This document shows positions 25,001 to 32,781 of a stretch of 64,000 nucleotides of DNA, piece after piece. The DNA comes from Geothrix sp. PMB-07. Its GTDB lineage: Bacteria > Acidobacteriota > Holophagae > Holophagales > Holophagaceae. The notes below the pieces were generated by a model. It was not told where the DNA came from. It saw only the letters and a list, made by a program, of their open reading frames with translations, and did no database searches. Numbering within the stretch: position 1 is the first letter of the stretch; every line of letters starts with the position of its first letter. Location of the stretch: contig NZ_CP132333.1 of the NCBI RefSeq assembly GCF_030758935.1, forward strand, positions 620,001 through 684,000. The letters run 5' to 3'. Both the position numbers and the translations under genes were made by a program.

Positions 25001-25313
25001 TCTGAGATCCAGGGCCCACGTGGACATTCTGGGACGAAGAACCGACGAACCCGTCGCAGGTGGCCGTGATCTTGTAATCCCCGGGCGGGAGCAGGGCCGC
25101 GTTCCATCCCCCGGCGGCATCCGTGGTGATTCGGCGGATGCCCATGAGCTGAGGAGCGGAAAGGCTCACCAGCGCATTCGCGACCGGCGCACCGGCCTCA
25201 TCCTTGACCACCCCGCGCAGGATGCCATTGTTGGAGGCCTGCGCCGAGAGCGTCTGCGCCGCCAACAACATGGTCAGGGATGTGATCCCCACTGTTAGGT
25301 TGCGAAACTTCAT
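22065..25313 (-). CDS. TonB-dependent receptor with N-terminal carboxypeptidase-regulatory domain
   Basis: A 1082-residue outer-membrane receptor: signal peptide (ending AQTLSAQA), a CarboxypepD_reg-like beta-sandwich (NGILRGVVKDEAGAPVANALV..., residues 28-110), a plug domain (TFTSEELLQTSGGRDINAALRMVPGAA...LNGVDIKDPIYNQ) and a 22-strand-type barrel ending with Phe (GSFSIGLKF). This domain order is typical of the large Acidobacteriota TonB/Oar-like family and of SusC-like transporters. No SusD-like lipoprotein is adjacent. The ligand is unknown; the nearby mannosidase operon makes an oligosaccharide possible, but nothing in the gene proves it. Flanked by two barrel genes in one operon. Confidence 0.88.
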   Translation of the reverse strand: MKFRNLTVGITSLTMLLAAQTLSAQASNNGILRGVVKDEAGAPVANALVSLSAPQLMGIRRITTDAAGGWNAALLPPGDYKITATCDGFVGSSSQNVHVGPGSQMFQSLVIKHISTAAATVVVLGAGSDVDKTEAQVVSTFTSEELLQTSGGRDINAALRMVPGAAPTQMGLPSFRGASVEATQYTLNGVDIKDPIYNQTTGDFFIEDNVEDIAVVLSPLNAKFGRALGGGVNVVTKSGGNDFAGSIRATYSRPSYRATDYRQQVSGTSEGLSRQWYITLMGPIIKDKLWFNYATQLRPDTQAYGTVGTLDKSVMNVQRTGNPLIDGLTAIDPNTLMARSTAASQIQGYGLPKTDAGAQYSQTTKYTYNEGKLSWAITPDQRLQVMGSKGEWTYGGQLDGDDYFLAGRSPSKETHESAGFNYTATFGSTSFLEVTGNTSSNKTKQNSGKLGRDPRNNPVRAYVDAFDNAPDPSHVYGVDLLVGGTGRGNPSENFGSRSVNANMKLYRDFWGLQHDIDVGAEWYRTHVYSSSYFGSNHTQFNVGGWYAKGGSYDGDWLFPTIVYSKDAGGKDVNGQNGNVGLAPVMQRAYDDDGLSLNTNLSLWLNDQITVNPKLNVMVGLRVDRTSSKDGKTGLDILDPVTGLSPRVVFTFDPKGDAKHVFKLSAARYQDAFPADLTNSMFRKAESHLATLGWTGQNQPQAGDPSDPLHGVRFVDYAAITNPDNYRYPISMTNTVAGTVNQPGLKPQSNIEYSVEYRRALDNGSWVKMTYVNKTYQNCIAFSRQWGTAYDERVLISDFTGTGLPPLYTQVRYAFNSKDLWRDYNGIEIEGDFKVNDYFRWHLNYTYGRSRGNFTAGESPTWGGYNQTGSFTRSSELYTMSRVLNAAGIGSDQFASAGALPGDVPHAGHIMPTLVVPIGKGWISYAIDFSYVSGQNWSATNAQYMPQAVNDAYTAQVAQNHADPVKYPTPVAPPTSWTKYWSERGAYHDNDLFDASLNVAYEMPLLGKVKLFGFLRVTNLFNHITQLTYYNGSPQQGGISSDKNLNAGGYFLRVPNYGTKYEQGGGNYVTAPRNGSFSIGLKF

Positions 25314-25338
25314 GTGTGACCTCGCGTGCGGAATAGGG

Positions 25339-26049
25339 TTAGAAGCGGATGGCGTAGGCCAGTTCGAGGTGGGGCACCATGCGGGTGGCTGTGCTCACGG
25401 AATCCTTCGAGTTGTGCGTCCCCTGTCCACCGGCCGTACCGGCCACATGGACATAGGTGGCGGAGGTGTAACTGAGGCCGACCAGTTGCACTTCCAGGAA
25501 CTGGTCCTTCATGACGGGGATCGAGACACCCACGTAGGGACTGACAGCCAATGCGCTCTTCTCGATCACCCCGTTATAGGCGTCACGGTAGGAACCATCC
25601 GTGCCGGAGATGTCCGCAACGTATTCCTCGCGGAACTTGGCTTTGCCCAGCTGCAGGCCGGCCCGCAAACCCAGATCGTTCCAGGGCTTCTCATAGGAGA
25701 GGCGCAGGGCCAAGGTATCCACCTGGCTCTTCCGCATGTCTACGGAATGGGCTGGATCCACCTTGATCGCTGTGACCGATCCGATGGCGGTCACATCCGC
25801 GCTGTAGAAGCCTCCGGGCTTGTAGAGGAAGCCCAGCTCTGCGCCCCAGCGACCGAGGTCGTTCTGGTAGCCGGCCTCCACGCCGAAGCCTAGGAAGTAC
25901 CCCTTCAGTGCATCCTTGTGCTCCGAGGCCTGAACTGCCGTGCGCAGTTTCAGCCCGTAGAAGGGCCCCGCTTCCTGCGCCGAGGCTTGCTGGGTGGCCA
26001 GTAGAAATCCGAGGCCCAACCCGATATTACGGATGATTTTTTCATTCAT
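25339..26049 (-). CDS. Outer-membrane beta-barrel protein (first gene of TonB-receptor operon)
   Basis: The start is set at the second ATG (26049) because AGGAGG lies 6 bp before it and directly abuts the first ATG at 26055. The 236-residue product has a signal peptide (LGLGFLLATQQASAQE), amphipathic strand pattern and a C-terminal ELAYAIRF. It is the promoter-proximal gene, 25 bp ahead of the TonB receptor. It resembles OmpW/outer-membrane-barrel-like small porins. Substrate unknown. Confidence 0.68.
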   Translation of the reverse strand: MNEKIIRNIGLGLGFLLATQQASAQEAGPFYGLKLRTAVQASEHKDALKGYFLGFGVEAGYQNDLGRWGAELGFLYKPGGFYSADVTAIGSVTAIKVDPAHSVDMRKSQVDTLALRLSYEKPWNDLGLRAGLQLGKAKFREEYVADISGTDGSYRDAYNGVIEKSALAVSPYVGVSIPVMKDQFLEVQLVGLSYTSATYVHVAGTAGGQGTHNSKDSVSTATRMVPHLELAYAIRF

Positions 26050-26055
26050 GCACAT

Positions 26056-26492
26056 CCTCCTATTGCTTGCGTTTCCCGAAGCTTGGACAGAGCTACTCCA
26101 GTCCGGCTAAGGCCAGTCGGAGTTGCCTGAATTGCCTGGGGGGTTGAAGTGATTGATTAAAGAATTAACGACTTGTTTTTATGCATTCTGCATGGGGGTT
26201 TCTGCGACCGAACCAATTATTGATCCATACCAAATAACGCGAAAATCGATGGCTTGTATTCACTCTGGAATGCTTGACAGTCTCAGTTCTGGGATGTGAC
26301 AGTTCGGGGCTGATTCAAGACGGATTGGGGAGGAGGGTGAAGGAACATGGCTGAGCATCGCCGCCCCAGCTTCGGAGCATTCTGCGCGGGGGTTCCCGGC
26401 CTTGATCCATCTAATAGTCCATACCCGATAACGCGAGAAACGATGATTTATCCCCGTGGCACCATCTCAGGCAGACTCAGCTTGAGGGTGCC
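26056..26492. promoter_or_regulatory. Divergent regulatory region with duplicated 70-bp element
   Basis: This 437-bp gap separates the outer-membrane operon from the LysR gene. Two ungapped, direct, 70-bp copies lie at 26183-26252 and 26377-26446, with about 50 identical positions. Identity is concentrated in a left block (GCATTCTGC-x-x-GGGGGTT) and a right block (TCCATACC-x-x-ATAACGCGA-x-AA-x-CGATG). The second copy ends 46 bp before the LysR start and the first lies about 135 bp before the barrel start. Likely operators for the LysR protein at both promoters. Confidence 0.6.
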
Positions 26493-27401
26493 GTGACCCG
26501 ACTGCCGGATATCGACCTGAACCTGTTGGTGGTGCTGGACACGCTGCTCAAGGAACGCAACGTCACTCAAGCGGCCATCAGCCTTGGCACCACCCAATCC
26601 ACGCTCAGCAGCGCCCTGGCGCGATTGCGGAAGGTCATTGGCGACCCCCTGTTCGTGCGGGCTCCCAGAGGCATCACCCCCACGCCTCGGGCGCTGGCCA
26701 TCGAGAAGCCCCTTCACGAGACCCTCGCCAAGCTGCTGGACGTGCTTCAGCCGGTGGAATTCGATCCCTCCGCCTCCAACCGCATTTTCGTTTTCGCGGC
26801 CACGGACTACCTGCAGTTTGTGATGGCGGGGCCACTGATGCGGCGCATCCAGGAGCTCGCACCCCGGGTCCAGGTCATCATCCAGCCCATCGCCCACCAC
26901 TTCCCATGGGAGGAACTGGCCAATGGGGAGCTGGATTTCGTGCTGGCCGGGTATTCGCAGCCCCCGGAAGGTCTTCAGAGCCGCCTCCTCTTCAAGGACG
27001 AAGTCGTCTGCATCCTCCGGAAGGATCATCCGAGCCTTCAGCGGCCCTTCGACCAGGAGGCCTATCTCGCGCTTTCACACATCGAAGTGCAGGCCCTGGT
27101 GGGCCCGACCCTCGTGAACCAGCAGATGGCCGCGCTGGGGCTGGACCGGCACATCAGCCTGACGGTGCCCCATTTTCTCGCTGCGCCCTTCGCCGTGCTG
27201 GAGACGGACCTCTGCTTTACTCTGGCTCGCCGGATCGCCGAGCCACTGGCGGCGGCTTTCCCCCTGGCAGTGGTGCCCTATCCCTTCGAGTCACCGTCCT
27301 TCCAGGTGCGGCAGTTCTGGCATCTCCGAATGCAGGATGATCCCTCCCACCGCTGGCTGCGCGGCGTCATGGCGGGACTAACGCTTGGAGAGGAAAGCTA
27401 G
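26493..27401 (+). CDS. LysR-family transcriptional regulator
   Basis: A 302-residue protein starting at GTG after GAGGGTG. The N-terminal winged HTH is typical (DLNLLVVLDTLLKERNVTQAAISLGTTQSTLSSALARLRKVIGDPLFVR, residues 8-56). A type-2 periplasmic-binding effector domain occupies 90-295. The wording DLNLL...DPLFVR...G-x-TPT-x-RA places it in the NodD/LeuO-like group. It is divergent from the outer-membrane operon and precedes the mannosidase operon on the same strand by about 110 bp, so it may control either or both. The duplicated element upstream suggests autoregulation. Confidence 0.88.
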   Translation: MTRLPDIDLNLLVVLDTLLKERNVTQAAISLGTTQSTLSSALARLRKVIGDPLFVRAPRGITPTPRALAIEKPLHETLAKLLDVLQPVEFDPSASNRIFVFAATDYLQFVMAGPLMRRIQELAPRVQVIIQPIAHHFPWEELANGELDFVLAGYSQPPEGLQSRLLFKDEVVCILRKDHPSLQRPFDQEAYLALSHIEVQALVGPTLVNQQMAALGLDRHISLTVPHFLAAPFAVLETDLCFTLARRIAEPLAAAFPLAVVPYPFESPSFQVRQFWHLRMQDDPSHRWLRGVMAGLTLGEES

Positions 27402-27509
27402 GGCTGTCATCGACGAGATTGATGACCCCTATGGGGCGCCCGCACTATCTCGCTTTGCAGTTCACGCTCAGGATCACTCCATCGGCCCGCCGATCCCCGG
27501 AGTCTTCCC

Positions 27510-29807
27510 ATGCAGATGCTTCGCGCACTCATCCTCCTGCCGGTCACAGCCCTGTTCGCCGCGCCCCCGGTACCGGCTCCCTCCGGCCTCTCGAAATACG
27601 TTCGGCCCTTCGTGGGCACCAAGGGAGAGGGAAACACCTACCCCGGCGCCCAGATGCCCTTCGGCATGGTGGCTCTCAGCCCCGACACGGACAAGAAGGA
27701 ATACAACACCGCGTCGGGATACGAGTACTCGGACAAGACCATCCTCGGATTCTCCATGCTGCACCTCTCCGGCACTGGCATCCCGGACATGGGGGACATC
27801 CTGTTCCAGCCCACCGTGGGCGAAACCCGGCTTGAACCTGGCACCAAGGACCTGAAAGAGAAGGGCTACCAGAGCCGGTTCAGCCATGACCGTGAGTCTG
27901 CCTCGCCCGGGTACTACTCCGTGGTGCTGGACGACTACGGGGTGAAGGCCGAGCTCACGGCCACCGCCCGTGCCGGGATGCTGCGGTTCACCTACCCGGC
28001 CTCCAAGAACGCCCACGTGGTGCTGGATCTCAGCCATGTCCTGCTGCACAAGGTGGTCTGGTCCAATGTCCGTCAGGTGGACGGGCAGACCCTCCAGGGC
28101 ATGCACCTGGTGAAGGGCTGGGCCAAGGATCGCCCCGTCTATTTCGCGGCCCGCTTCTCCAAGCCCTTTGGCGGTCTCCGCCTCTTCAGCGACAAGAAGG
28201 AACTCAAGTACGATTCCTTCAAGTCCTACCGCTACCTCAGCTCCACGTCTGGTGCCGGCGCCAACCTTCAGGCGGTGGTGGACTATGAGACGGGCAAGGA
28301 CGAGCAGATCTCTGTGAAGGTGGGGATCTCGCCCCTCAGCGAAGAGGGCGCGTTGCGCAATCTCGATGCAGAAATGCCCGATTGGGCCTTTGAATCCTAC
28401 GTGCAGAAGGCGCGCGATGCCTGGGACGTGGAGTTGGGCAAGTTCGAGGTGGAAGGCACCGACACCCAAAAGGCCACCTTCTACAGCGGTGTCTACCACG
28501 CCTTCATGGCCCCCAACCTCTACACAGACAGCGATGGCAGATACCGGGGCCAGGATCAGCAGGCCAAGATGGCCAAGGGCTTCCAGAACTACACCACCTT
28601 CAGTCTCTGGGACACCTACCGCGCCACCCATCCCCTCTTCACGCTGGTGCAGGCGGACCGGGACCGGGACATGATCCAATCCCTGCTGGCCGCCTACGAT
28701 CAGAGTTCGGACCACCTGCTGCCCATCTGGCATTTCTGGAGCAACGAGACCTGGTGCATGCCCGGCTATCATGCCGTGCCGGTGATCGTCGATGCCTGGG
28801 CCAAGGGCATGACCGGCATCGACTGGGAGAAGGCTTTGGAAGCCTGCGTGGCCAGTGCCTCCCACCCCACCTTCGACGGCCTGGTGGACTACGAGCGCCT
28901 GGGCTATGTGCCCTTCGATCTGGAAAACGAAAGCGTTTCGAAAACGTTGGAATACGCCTACGACGATGCCTGCATCGCCCGTCTGGCGCGGGGCCTGGGC
29001 AAGACCGCCATTGCCGAGCGGTTCGAGAAGCGCGCCCAGTCCTACCGGAACCTTTATGATCCCAGCCTGAAATTCATGCGGCCCAAGGACAGCAAGGGCC
29101 AGTGGATGACGCCCTTCAATCCCCTCGAATACAAGCACCTTGGGCCCTTCACCGAAGGCACCACCTGGCAGTACACCTGGTCCGTGGCCCAGGACGTGCC
29201 GGGGCTCATCGGCCTGATGGGCGGAAGGGAGGCCTTCACGCGCAAGCTGGATGAGGTCTTCCAGGAACACGAGAAGCGGACGGATGACGGCGTCGAGGAC
29301 ATCGAGGGCCGCATCGGCGAGTACTGGCACGGCAACGAGCCCAGCCACCACGTGGCCTACCTCTTTGCCGCCGCGGGCCAGCCCTGGAAGACCCAGGCCC
29401 TCGTGCGCAAGCTCATCGACACCCAGTACGGAGACCAGCCCGGCTCCCTCTGCGGCAACGATGACTGCGGCCAGATGAGCTCCTGGTACATCTTCAGCGC
29501 CATGGGCTTCTACCCTGTCTGTCCTGGCGACAACCGCTACGTGATCGGAAGCCCTGCGCTGCCGAAAATCTCCATGCACCTCAGCAACGGCAAGACCTTC
29601 ACCGTGCGAGCGGAGAAGTTCTCCGCGAAAAACGTCTACGTTCAGAAGGTCACGTTGAATGGAAAGCCCTGGTCCAAGGCCTGGCTGTCCCATGCCACGC
29701 TTTGTGAAGGCGGCGAACTGGTCTTCACTCTGGGAGCCAAGCCCAACAAGGCCTGGGCCAGCAAGCCTGAGGCGGCCCCCGGGTCGATGCGTGACGTCCA
29801 GCCCTGA
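27510..29807 (+). CDS. GH92 alpha-mannosidase, secreted
   Basis: 765 residues with signal peptide (MLRALILLPVTALFAAPP). GH92 marks include YVRPFVGTKGEGNTYPGAQMPFGM near the start, GFSMLHLSGTG, WDTYRATHPLF, YWHGNEPSHH (about 606-615) and GNDDCGQMSSWYIFSAMGFYPV (about 650). The acidic residues of the last two motifs lie in the region holding the catalytic acid/base residues of the calcium-dependent GH92 fold. The family removes terminal alpha-1,2/1,3/1,4/1,6-mannose by inversion. A periplasmic or surface location and the downstream importer and kinase genes fit release of free mannose for uptake. Confidence 0.9.
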   Translation: MQMLRALILLPVTALFAAPPVPAPSGLSKYVRPFVGTKGEGNTYPGAQMPFGMVALSPDTDKKEYNTASGYEYSDKTILGFSMLHLSGTGIPDMGDILFQPTVGETRLEPGTKDLKEKGYQSRFSHDRESASPGYYSVVLDDYGVKAELTATARAGMLRFTYPASKNAHVVLDLSHVLLHKVVWSNVRQVDGQTLQGMHLVKGWAKDRPVYFAARFSKPFGGLRLFSDKKELKYDSFKSYRYLSSTSGAGANLQAVVDYETGKDEQISVKVGISPLSEEGALRNLDAEMPDWAFESYVQKARDAWDVELGKFEVEGTDTQKATFYSGVYHAFMAPNLYTDSDGRYRGQDQQAKMAKGFQNYTTFSLWDTYRATHPLFTLVQADRDRDMIQSLLAAYDQSSDHLLPIWHFWSNETWCMPGYHAVPVIVDAWAKGMTGIDWEKALEACVASASHPTFDGLVDYERLGYVPFDLENESVSKTLEYAYDDACIARLARGLGKTAIAERFEKRAQSYRNLYDPSLKFMRPKDSKGQWMTPFNPLEYKHLGPFTEGTTWQYTWSVAQDVPGLIGLMGGREAFTRKLDEVFQEHEKRTDDGVEDIEGRIGEYWHGNEPSHHVAYLFAAAGQPWKTQALVRKLIDTQYGDQPGSLCGNDDCGQMSSWYIFSAMGFYPVCPGDNRYVIGSPALPKISMHLSNGKTFTVRAEKFSAKNVYVQKVTLNGKPWSKAWLSHATLCEGGELVFTLGAKPNKAWASKPEAAPGSMRDVQP

Positions 29808-29856
29808 GCCCCTTCCCCGAGGCCTTCACGATCTGGCCCAGCCCTAGGAGCGTCCG

Positions 29857-30993
29857 ATGAACCTGAGGACCCTGCCCATTTTCCTCGCCTTCCTGCTCAT
29901 GGGGGTCGCGGATGCCATGGGCCCCCTGTCGAGCGCGGTCTCAACCAATCCAGTGATGGCCGCCCTGATGCCCTTCTTCGTGTTCATCGCCTTCGCGGTC
30001 TTCAGCGTTCCCGGCGGCCTGCTCTCGGCCCGCATCGGCAAGAAGAAGGTGCTCGTTTTGGGCCTGGCCCTCAACACCTTGGCTGTGGGCATCCCGGCCT
30101 TCCTGAATCCGCCCTTCGTCCTGCTCTTGCCCTGCATCTTTCTGTTGGGCGTGGGCACCACTCTGCTGCAGGTGGCGGGCAACCCGATCATGCGGGATGT
30201 CAGCAGCGCCGGTGACTACAGCCGCAACCTGGCCCTGGCCCAGGGCATCAAGGGGGCGGGCAGCAGCGCCTCCGCCTATTTGGTGACGGCGGTGACCTCT
30301 CTGGCTTTCTTCGCCGCCATGGGGTGGCGGGGGGCCTTTCCCATCTTCTTCGCCCTCATGGCCCTGGCCCTGCTCGCGGTCAGTTTTCTGAAGGTCGATG
30401 AAACCAAGGCCGAGGTGCCACCCAGCATCCGCAGTTCCCTCGCCCTGCTGAAGGAGCCCGTCTTCGCCCTGGCGGTGGTCGGCATTTTTCTCTACGTGGG
30501 GGCCGAGGTCTGCATGGGCGCCTTCCTCAAACCCGCCCTGCAGGCCCTGGGGCGGGGCGAGAAGGAGGCTGCCCTCTTCGGGCCCGCCCTGTTTTTCGGC
30601 GCCCTCACTGTGGGGCGGCTGGTGGCGGGCAGCCTGAAGGTGCAACCGCACACCTTCTTTCGGATCAGCGCCCTGCTGGGCCTGACTGGACTGGCCATGC
30701 TCATGACCGGATCCGGCCCCCTGGCCCTTCCCGGCGTCCTGCTCGGCGGCCTGGGTTTCGCCAACATCTGGCCCATGCTCTTCTCCATCACCGTGGAGGC
30801 GAAGCCTGAGCGGGCCAGCGAACTCAGCGGCCTGATGTGCATGGCCATCAGCGGTGGGGCCATCGTGCCATTGATCATGGGGCGGCTGGGGGGCGGGGCA
30901 CGGCCCCTCGCCTTTGCCGTGCCCCTGGCCTGCTTCGCCTACCTGGCCTCGCTCTCGTGGCGCAGCCGCCCACGCCAGACATCTTCCAAATGA
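29857..30993 (+). CDS. MFS sugar permease (FHS/fucose-glucose-type)
   Basis: 378 residues with about 12 hydrophobic segments. TM1-TM2 pattern LPIFLAFLLMGVADAMGPLSS and motif FSVPGGLLSARIGKKKVL (the MFS A-like loop) are visible, as is GTTLLQVAGNPIMRDV, which resembles the QVxxNPL signature of fucose/glucose:H+ symporters. A ribosome site (TAGGAG) precedes the ATG, 49 bp after the mannosidase. Context (mannosidase, kinase, isomerase) points to mannose as substrate. Confidence 0.8.
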   Translation: MNLRTLPIFLAFLLMGVADAMGPLSSAVSTNPVMAALMPFFVFIAFAVFSVPGGLLSARIGKKKVLVLGLALNTLAVGIPAFLNPPFVLLLPCIFLLGVGTTLLQVAGNPIMRDVSSAGDYSRNLALAQGIKGAGSSASAYLVTAVTSLAFFAAMGWRGAFPIFFALMALALLAVSFLKVDETKAEVPPSIRSSLALLKEPVFALAVVGIFLYVGAEVCMGAFLKPALQALGRGEKEAALFGPALFFGALTVGRLVAGSLKVQPHTFFRISALLGLTGLAMLMTGSGPLALPGVLLGGLGFANIWPMLFSITVEAKPERASELSGLMCMAISGGAIVPLIMGRLGGGARPLAFAVPLACFAYLASLSWRSRPRQTSSK

Positions 30994-31026
30994 CCTTCCC
31001 GACAGATCTGTTTTTCCGAGTCACGC

Positions 31027-32142
31027 ATGAATCCAGCTTCTGATACCCGCCACGTCCTCACCCTCGATGCCGGGGGCACCACCTTCGCCTTCCATGCGAT
31101 CCGCGGCAACGAAGACGTGGCCCAACCTGTGATCCGCCCCTCCCACCCCGACAACTTGAAGGCCTGCCTCGATACGCTGGTGGAGGGCTTCGAGCAGCAG
31201 CGTCAAGCGGTGGGTGGCACCATCCAAGCCATCAGCTTTGCATTCCCCGGCCCCGCCGACTATGCCGCAGGCATCATCGGGGACCTCCAGAACCTGCCGG
31301 CCTTCCGCGGCGGCGTGGCCCTCGGGCCCATGCTGGAGGATCGCTTCGGCGTTCCTGTCTACCTCAACAACGACGGGGATCTCTTTGCCTACGGCGAAGC
31401 GCTCTCCGGCCTGCTTCCCGAGATCAACGGGAAATTGGAAGCGGCAGGAAACCCCAAACGCTTCCAGAACCTCCTGGGCCTCACCTTGGGCACGGGCTTT
31501 GGTGGCGGCATTGTCCGCCAGGGCCAGCTCTTCCGGGGCGACAACGGCGCCGCCGGAGAGATCTGGTGCACCCGCCACAAAATCCACCGCGATAGCTACG
31601 CGGAGGAAGGGGTATCGGTGCGAGCCGTGAAGCGGGCTTACGCCACCGGCGCGGGGCTGCGCATCACCGATCAGGTGCCCGACCCCCGGGAGATCGCCGC
31701 CATCGCCGAAGGGCTGCAGCCCGGAAGCCAGGGGGCCGCCTGCGAATCCTTCCGCTTGTTGGGGGAAGTGGCGGGCGATGCCATCGCCAACGCCATCAGC
31801 CTGGTCGACGGTTTGGTGGTGCTGGGTGGCGGCCTGTCGGGAGCTTGGCCACACTTCATGCCGGCCCTGCTGGCGGAATTGAACGGACAGCTCACCAGCG
31901 TTACGGGACGCGATCCGATTCCCCGCACCGAGCTCGCCGCTTTCAACCTGGAGGATGAAACCCAGTTGGATCGCTTCCTCAAGGGCCGCTCCCGCCACAT
32001 CGTGGTTCCCGGCTCGGGGCGCTTGATTCCCTACGACCCCATGAAGCGCATCGGCATCGGCATCTCCAAGCTGGGGGCCAGCCGCGCCGTGGCCCTGGGC
32101 GCCTATGCCTTTGCGCTGGATGCCCTGGACCGCCGCGCCTGA
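31027..32142 (+). CDS. ROK-family sugar kinase, probable mannokinase/hexokinase
   Basis: 371 residues. The ATP-phosphate loop LDAGGTTFAF (residues 10-19), the sugar-binding segment FPGPADYAAGII, the catalytic Asp in NDGDLFAYGEAL, and GLTLGTGFGGGIV are all in ROK order. The zinc-binding C-x-C-G-x-x-G-C-x-E motif found in many ROK kinases is absent; its place is taken by GEIWCTRHKI. An extra insertion with Pro/Arg occurs near the C-terminus (SVTGRDPIPRTELAAFN...). In this operon it most likely phosphorylates imported mannose to mannose-6-phosphate. Glucose or N-acetyl sugars remain possible. Confidence 0.78.
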   Translation: MNPASDTRHVLTLDAGGTTFAFHAIRGNEDVAQPVIRPSHPDNLKACLDTLVEGFEQQRQAVGGTIQAISFAFPGPADYAAGIIGDLQNLPAFRGGVALGPMLEDRFGVPVYLNNDGDLFAYGEALSGLLPEINGKLEAAGNPKRFQNLLGLTLGTGFGGGIVRQGQLFRGDNGAAGEIWCTRHKIHRDSYAEEGVSVRAVKRAYATGAGLRITDQVPDPREIAAIAEGLQPGSQGAACESFRLLGEVAGDAIANAISLVDGLVVLGGGLSGAWPHFMPALLAELNGQLTSVTGRDPIPRTELAAFNLEDETQLDRFLKGRSRHIVVPGSGRLIPYDPMKRIGIGISKLGASRAVALGAYAFALDALDRRA

Positions 32143-32165
32143 GGCGCCCTCTCCCCTGGAAAGAA

Positions 32166-32531
32166 ATGACCATGCAGAAACCTGCCAGCCTCCACGTGGA
32201 CAAACCCTGGGGCTCCTTCGATCAGTACGCTTTAAACACCCCCTGCACGGTGAAGATCCTCACCTGCCTCCCCGGCCAGCAGCTGAGCCTGCAGCGCCAC
32301 AGCCATCGTGATGAACTCTGGGTGGCCCTGGATCCCGGCGTGGTGGTCGATCTCGACGGCGCGGTCCTTCGCCCCGTTGCCGGTGAGGAAGTCTGGCTGC
32401 CCCAGGGCAGCGTCCACCGGCTGCGCTGCGACCCGAGCACCCCCCACCCGGTGCGAGTGCTCGAAGTGAGCTTCGGAACCTTCAACGAAGCTGACATCGA
32501 ACGCCTGCAGGACGACTACGGGCGCCAGTAG
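32166..32531 (+). CDS. Stand-alone cupin mannose-6-phosphate isomerase
   Basis: A 121-residue single cupin resembling the C-terminal isomerase domain of type II PMI/GMP enzymes: KPWGSFDQYALNTPCTVKILTCLPGQQLSLQRHSHRDELWVAL, with metal ligands H-x-H and a following Glu, then a second cupin motif (LPQGSVHRL). It lacks any nucleotidyltransferase domain, so it should only interconvert mannose-6-P and fructose-6-P. As last gene of the operon it would complete the path mannoside to mannose to Man6P to Fru6P. Confidence 0.78.
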   Translation: MTMQKPASLHVDKPWGSFDQYALNTPCTVKILTCLPGQQLSLQRHSHRDELWVALDPGVVVDLDGAVLRPVAGEEVWLPQGSVHRLRCDPSTPHPVRVLEVSFGTFNEADIERLQDDYGRQ

Positions 32532-32781
32532 ACCGGGAGCAAGAACCTTTCAGCAGGGATGTTTGGCTGGATCTCGCCCGCGGCCAGGACGCTCTTCTCG
32601 AAAGCACCAGGAGGAAAGGAATGCTGGAAGCGGAGGATCGCTGAGGGGCAGAGGAGAGCGGAGAACAGCCACCTGCCCTGGTCCGCTTTCCTCCGCCCTT
32701 CCGCTCTTCTCCGCTTCCAACTTTCTTTGGGCCTGGCTTCGGAGGCGTTGAGCCCGCGGGCCCTCCTTTTCGCCTGGCCCT
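32532..32781. repeat. Intergenic nested inverted repeat between convergent genes
   Basis: Between the isomerase and the convergent second GH92 gene lies a nested palindrome. The outer arms are TGGAAGCGGAG (32625-32635) and CTCCGCTTCCA (32709-32719), a perfect 11-bp match. The inner arms are GAGGAGAGCGGA (32651-32662) and TCCGCTTTCCTC (32682-32693), with one mismatch. It could form a long hairpin and act as a bidirectional terminator or be a dispersed palindromic element. No ORF in it looks real. Confidence 0.5.

Noticed and set aside
22065-25313. Assigning the TonB receptor to mannan uptake
   Set aside because: Only proximity to the mannosidase genes supports it; there is no SusD-like partner and it is transcribed from a separate promoter.
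27474-29693. 739-codon minus-strand frame
   Set aside because: It mirrors the first GH92 gene; third-position GC bias produces long antisense frames throughout this genome.
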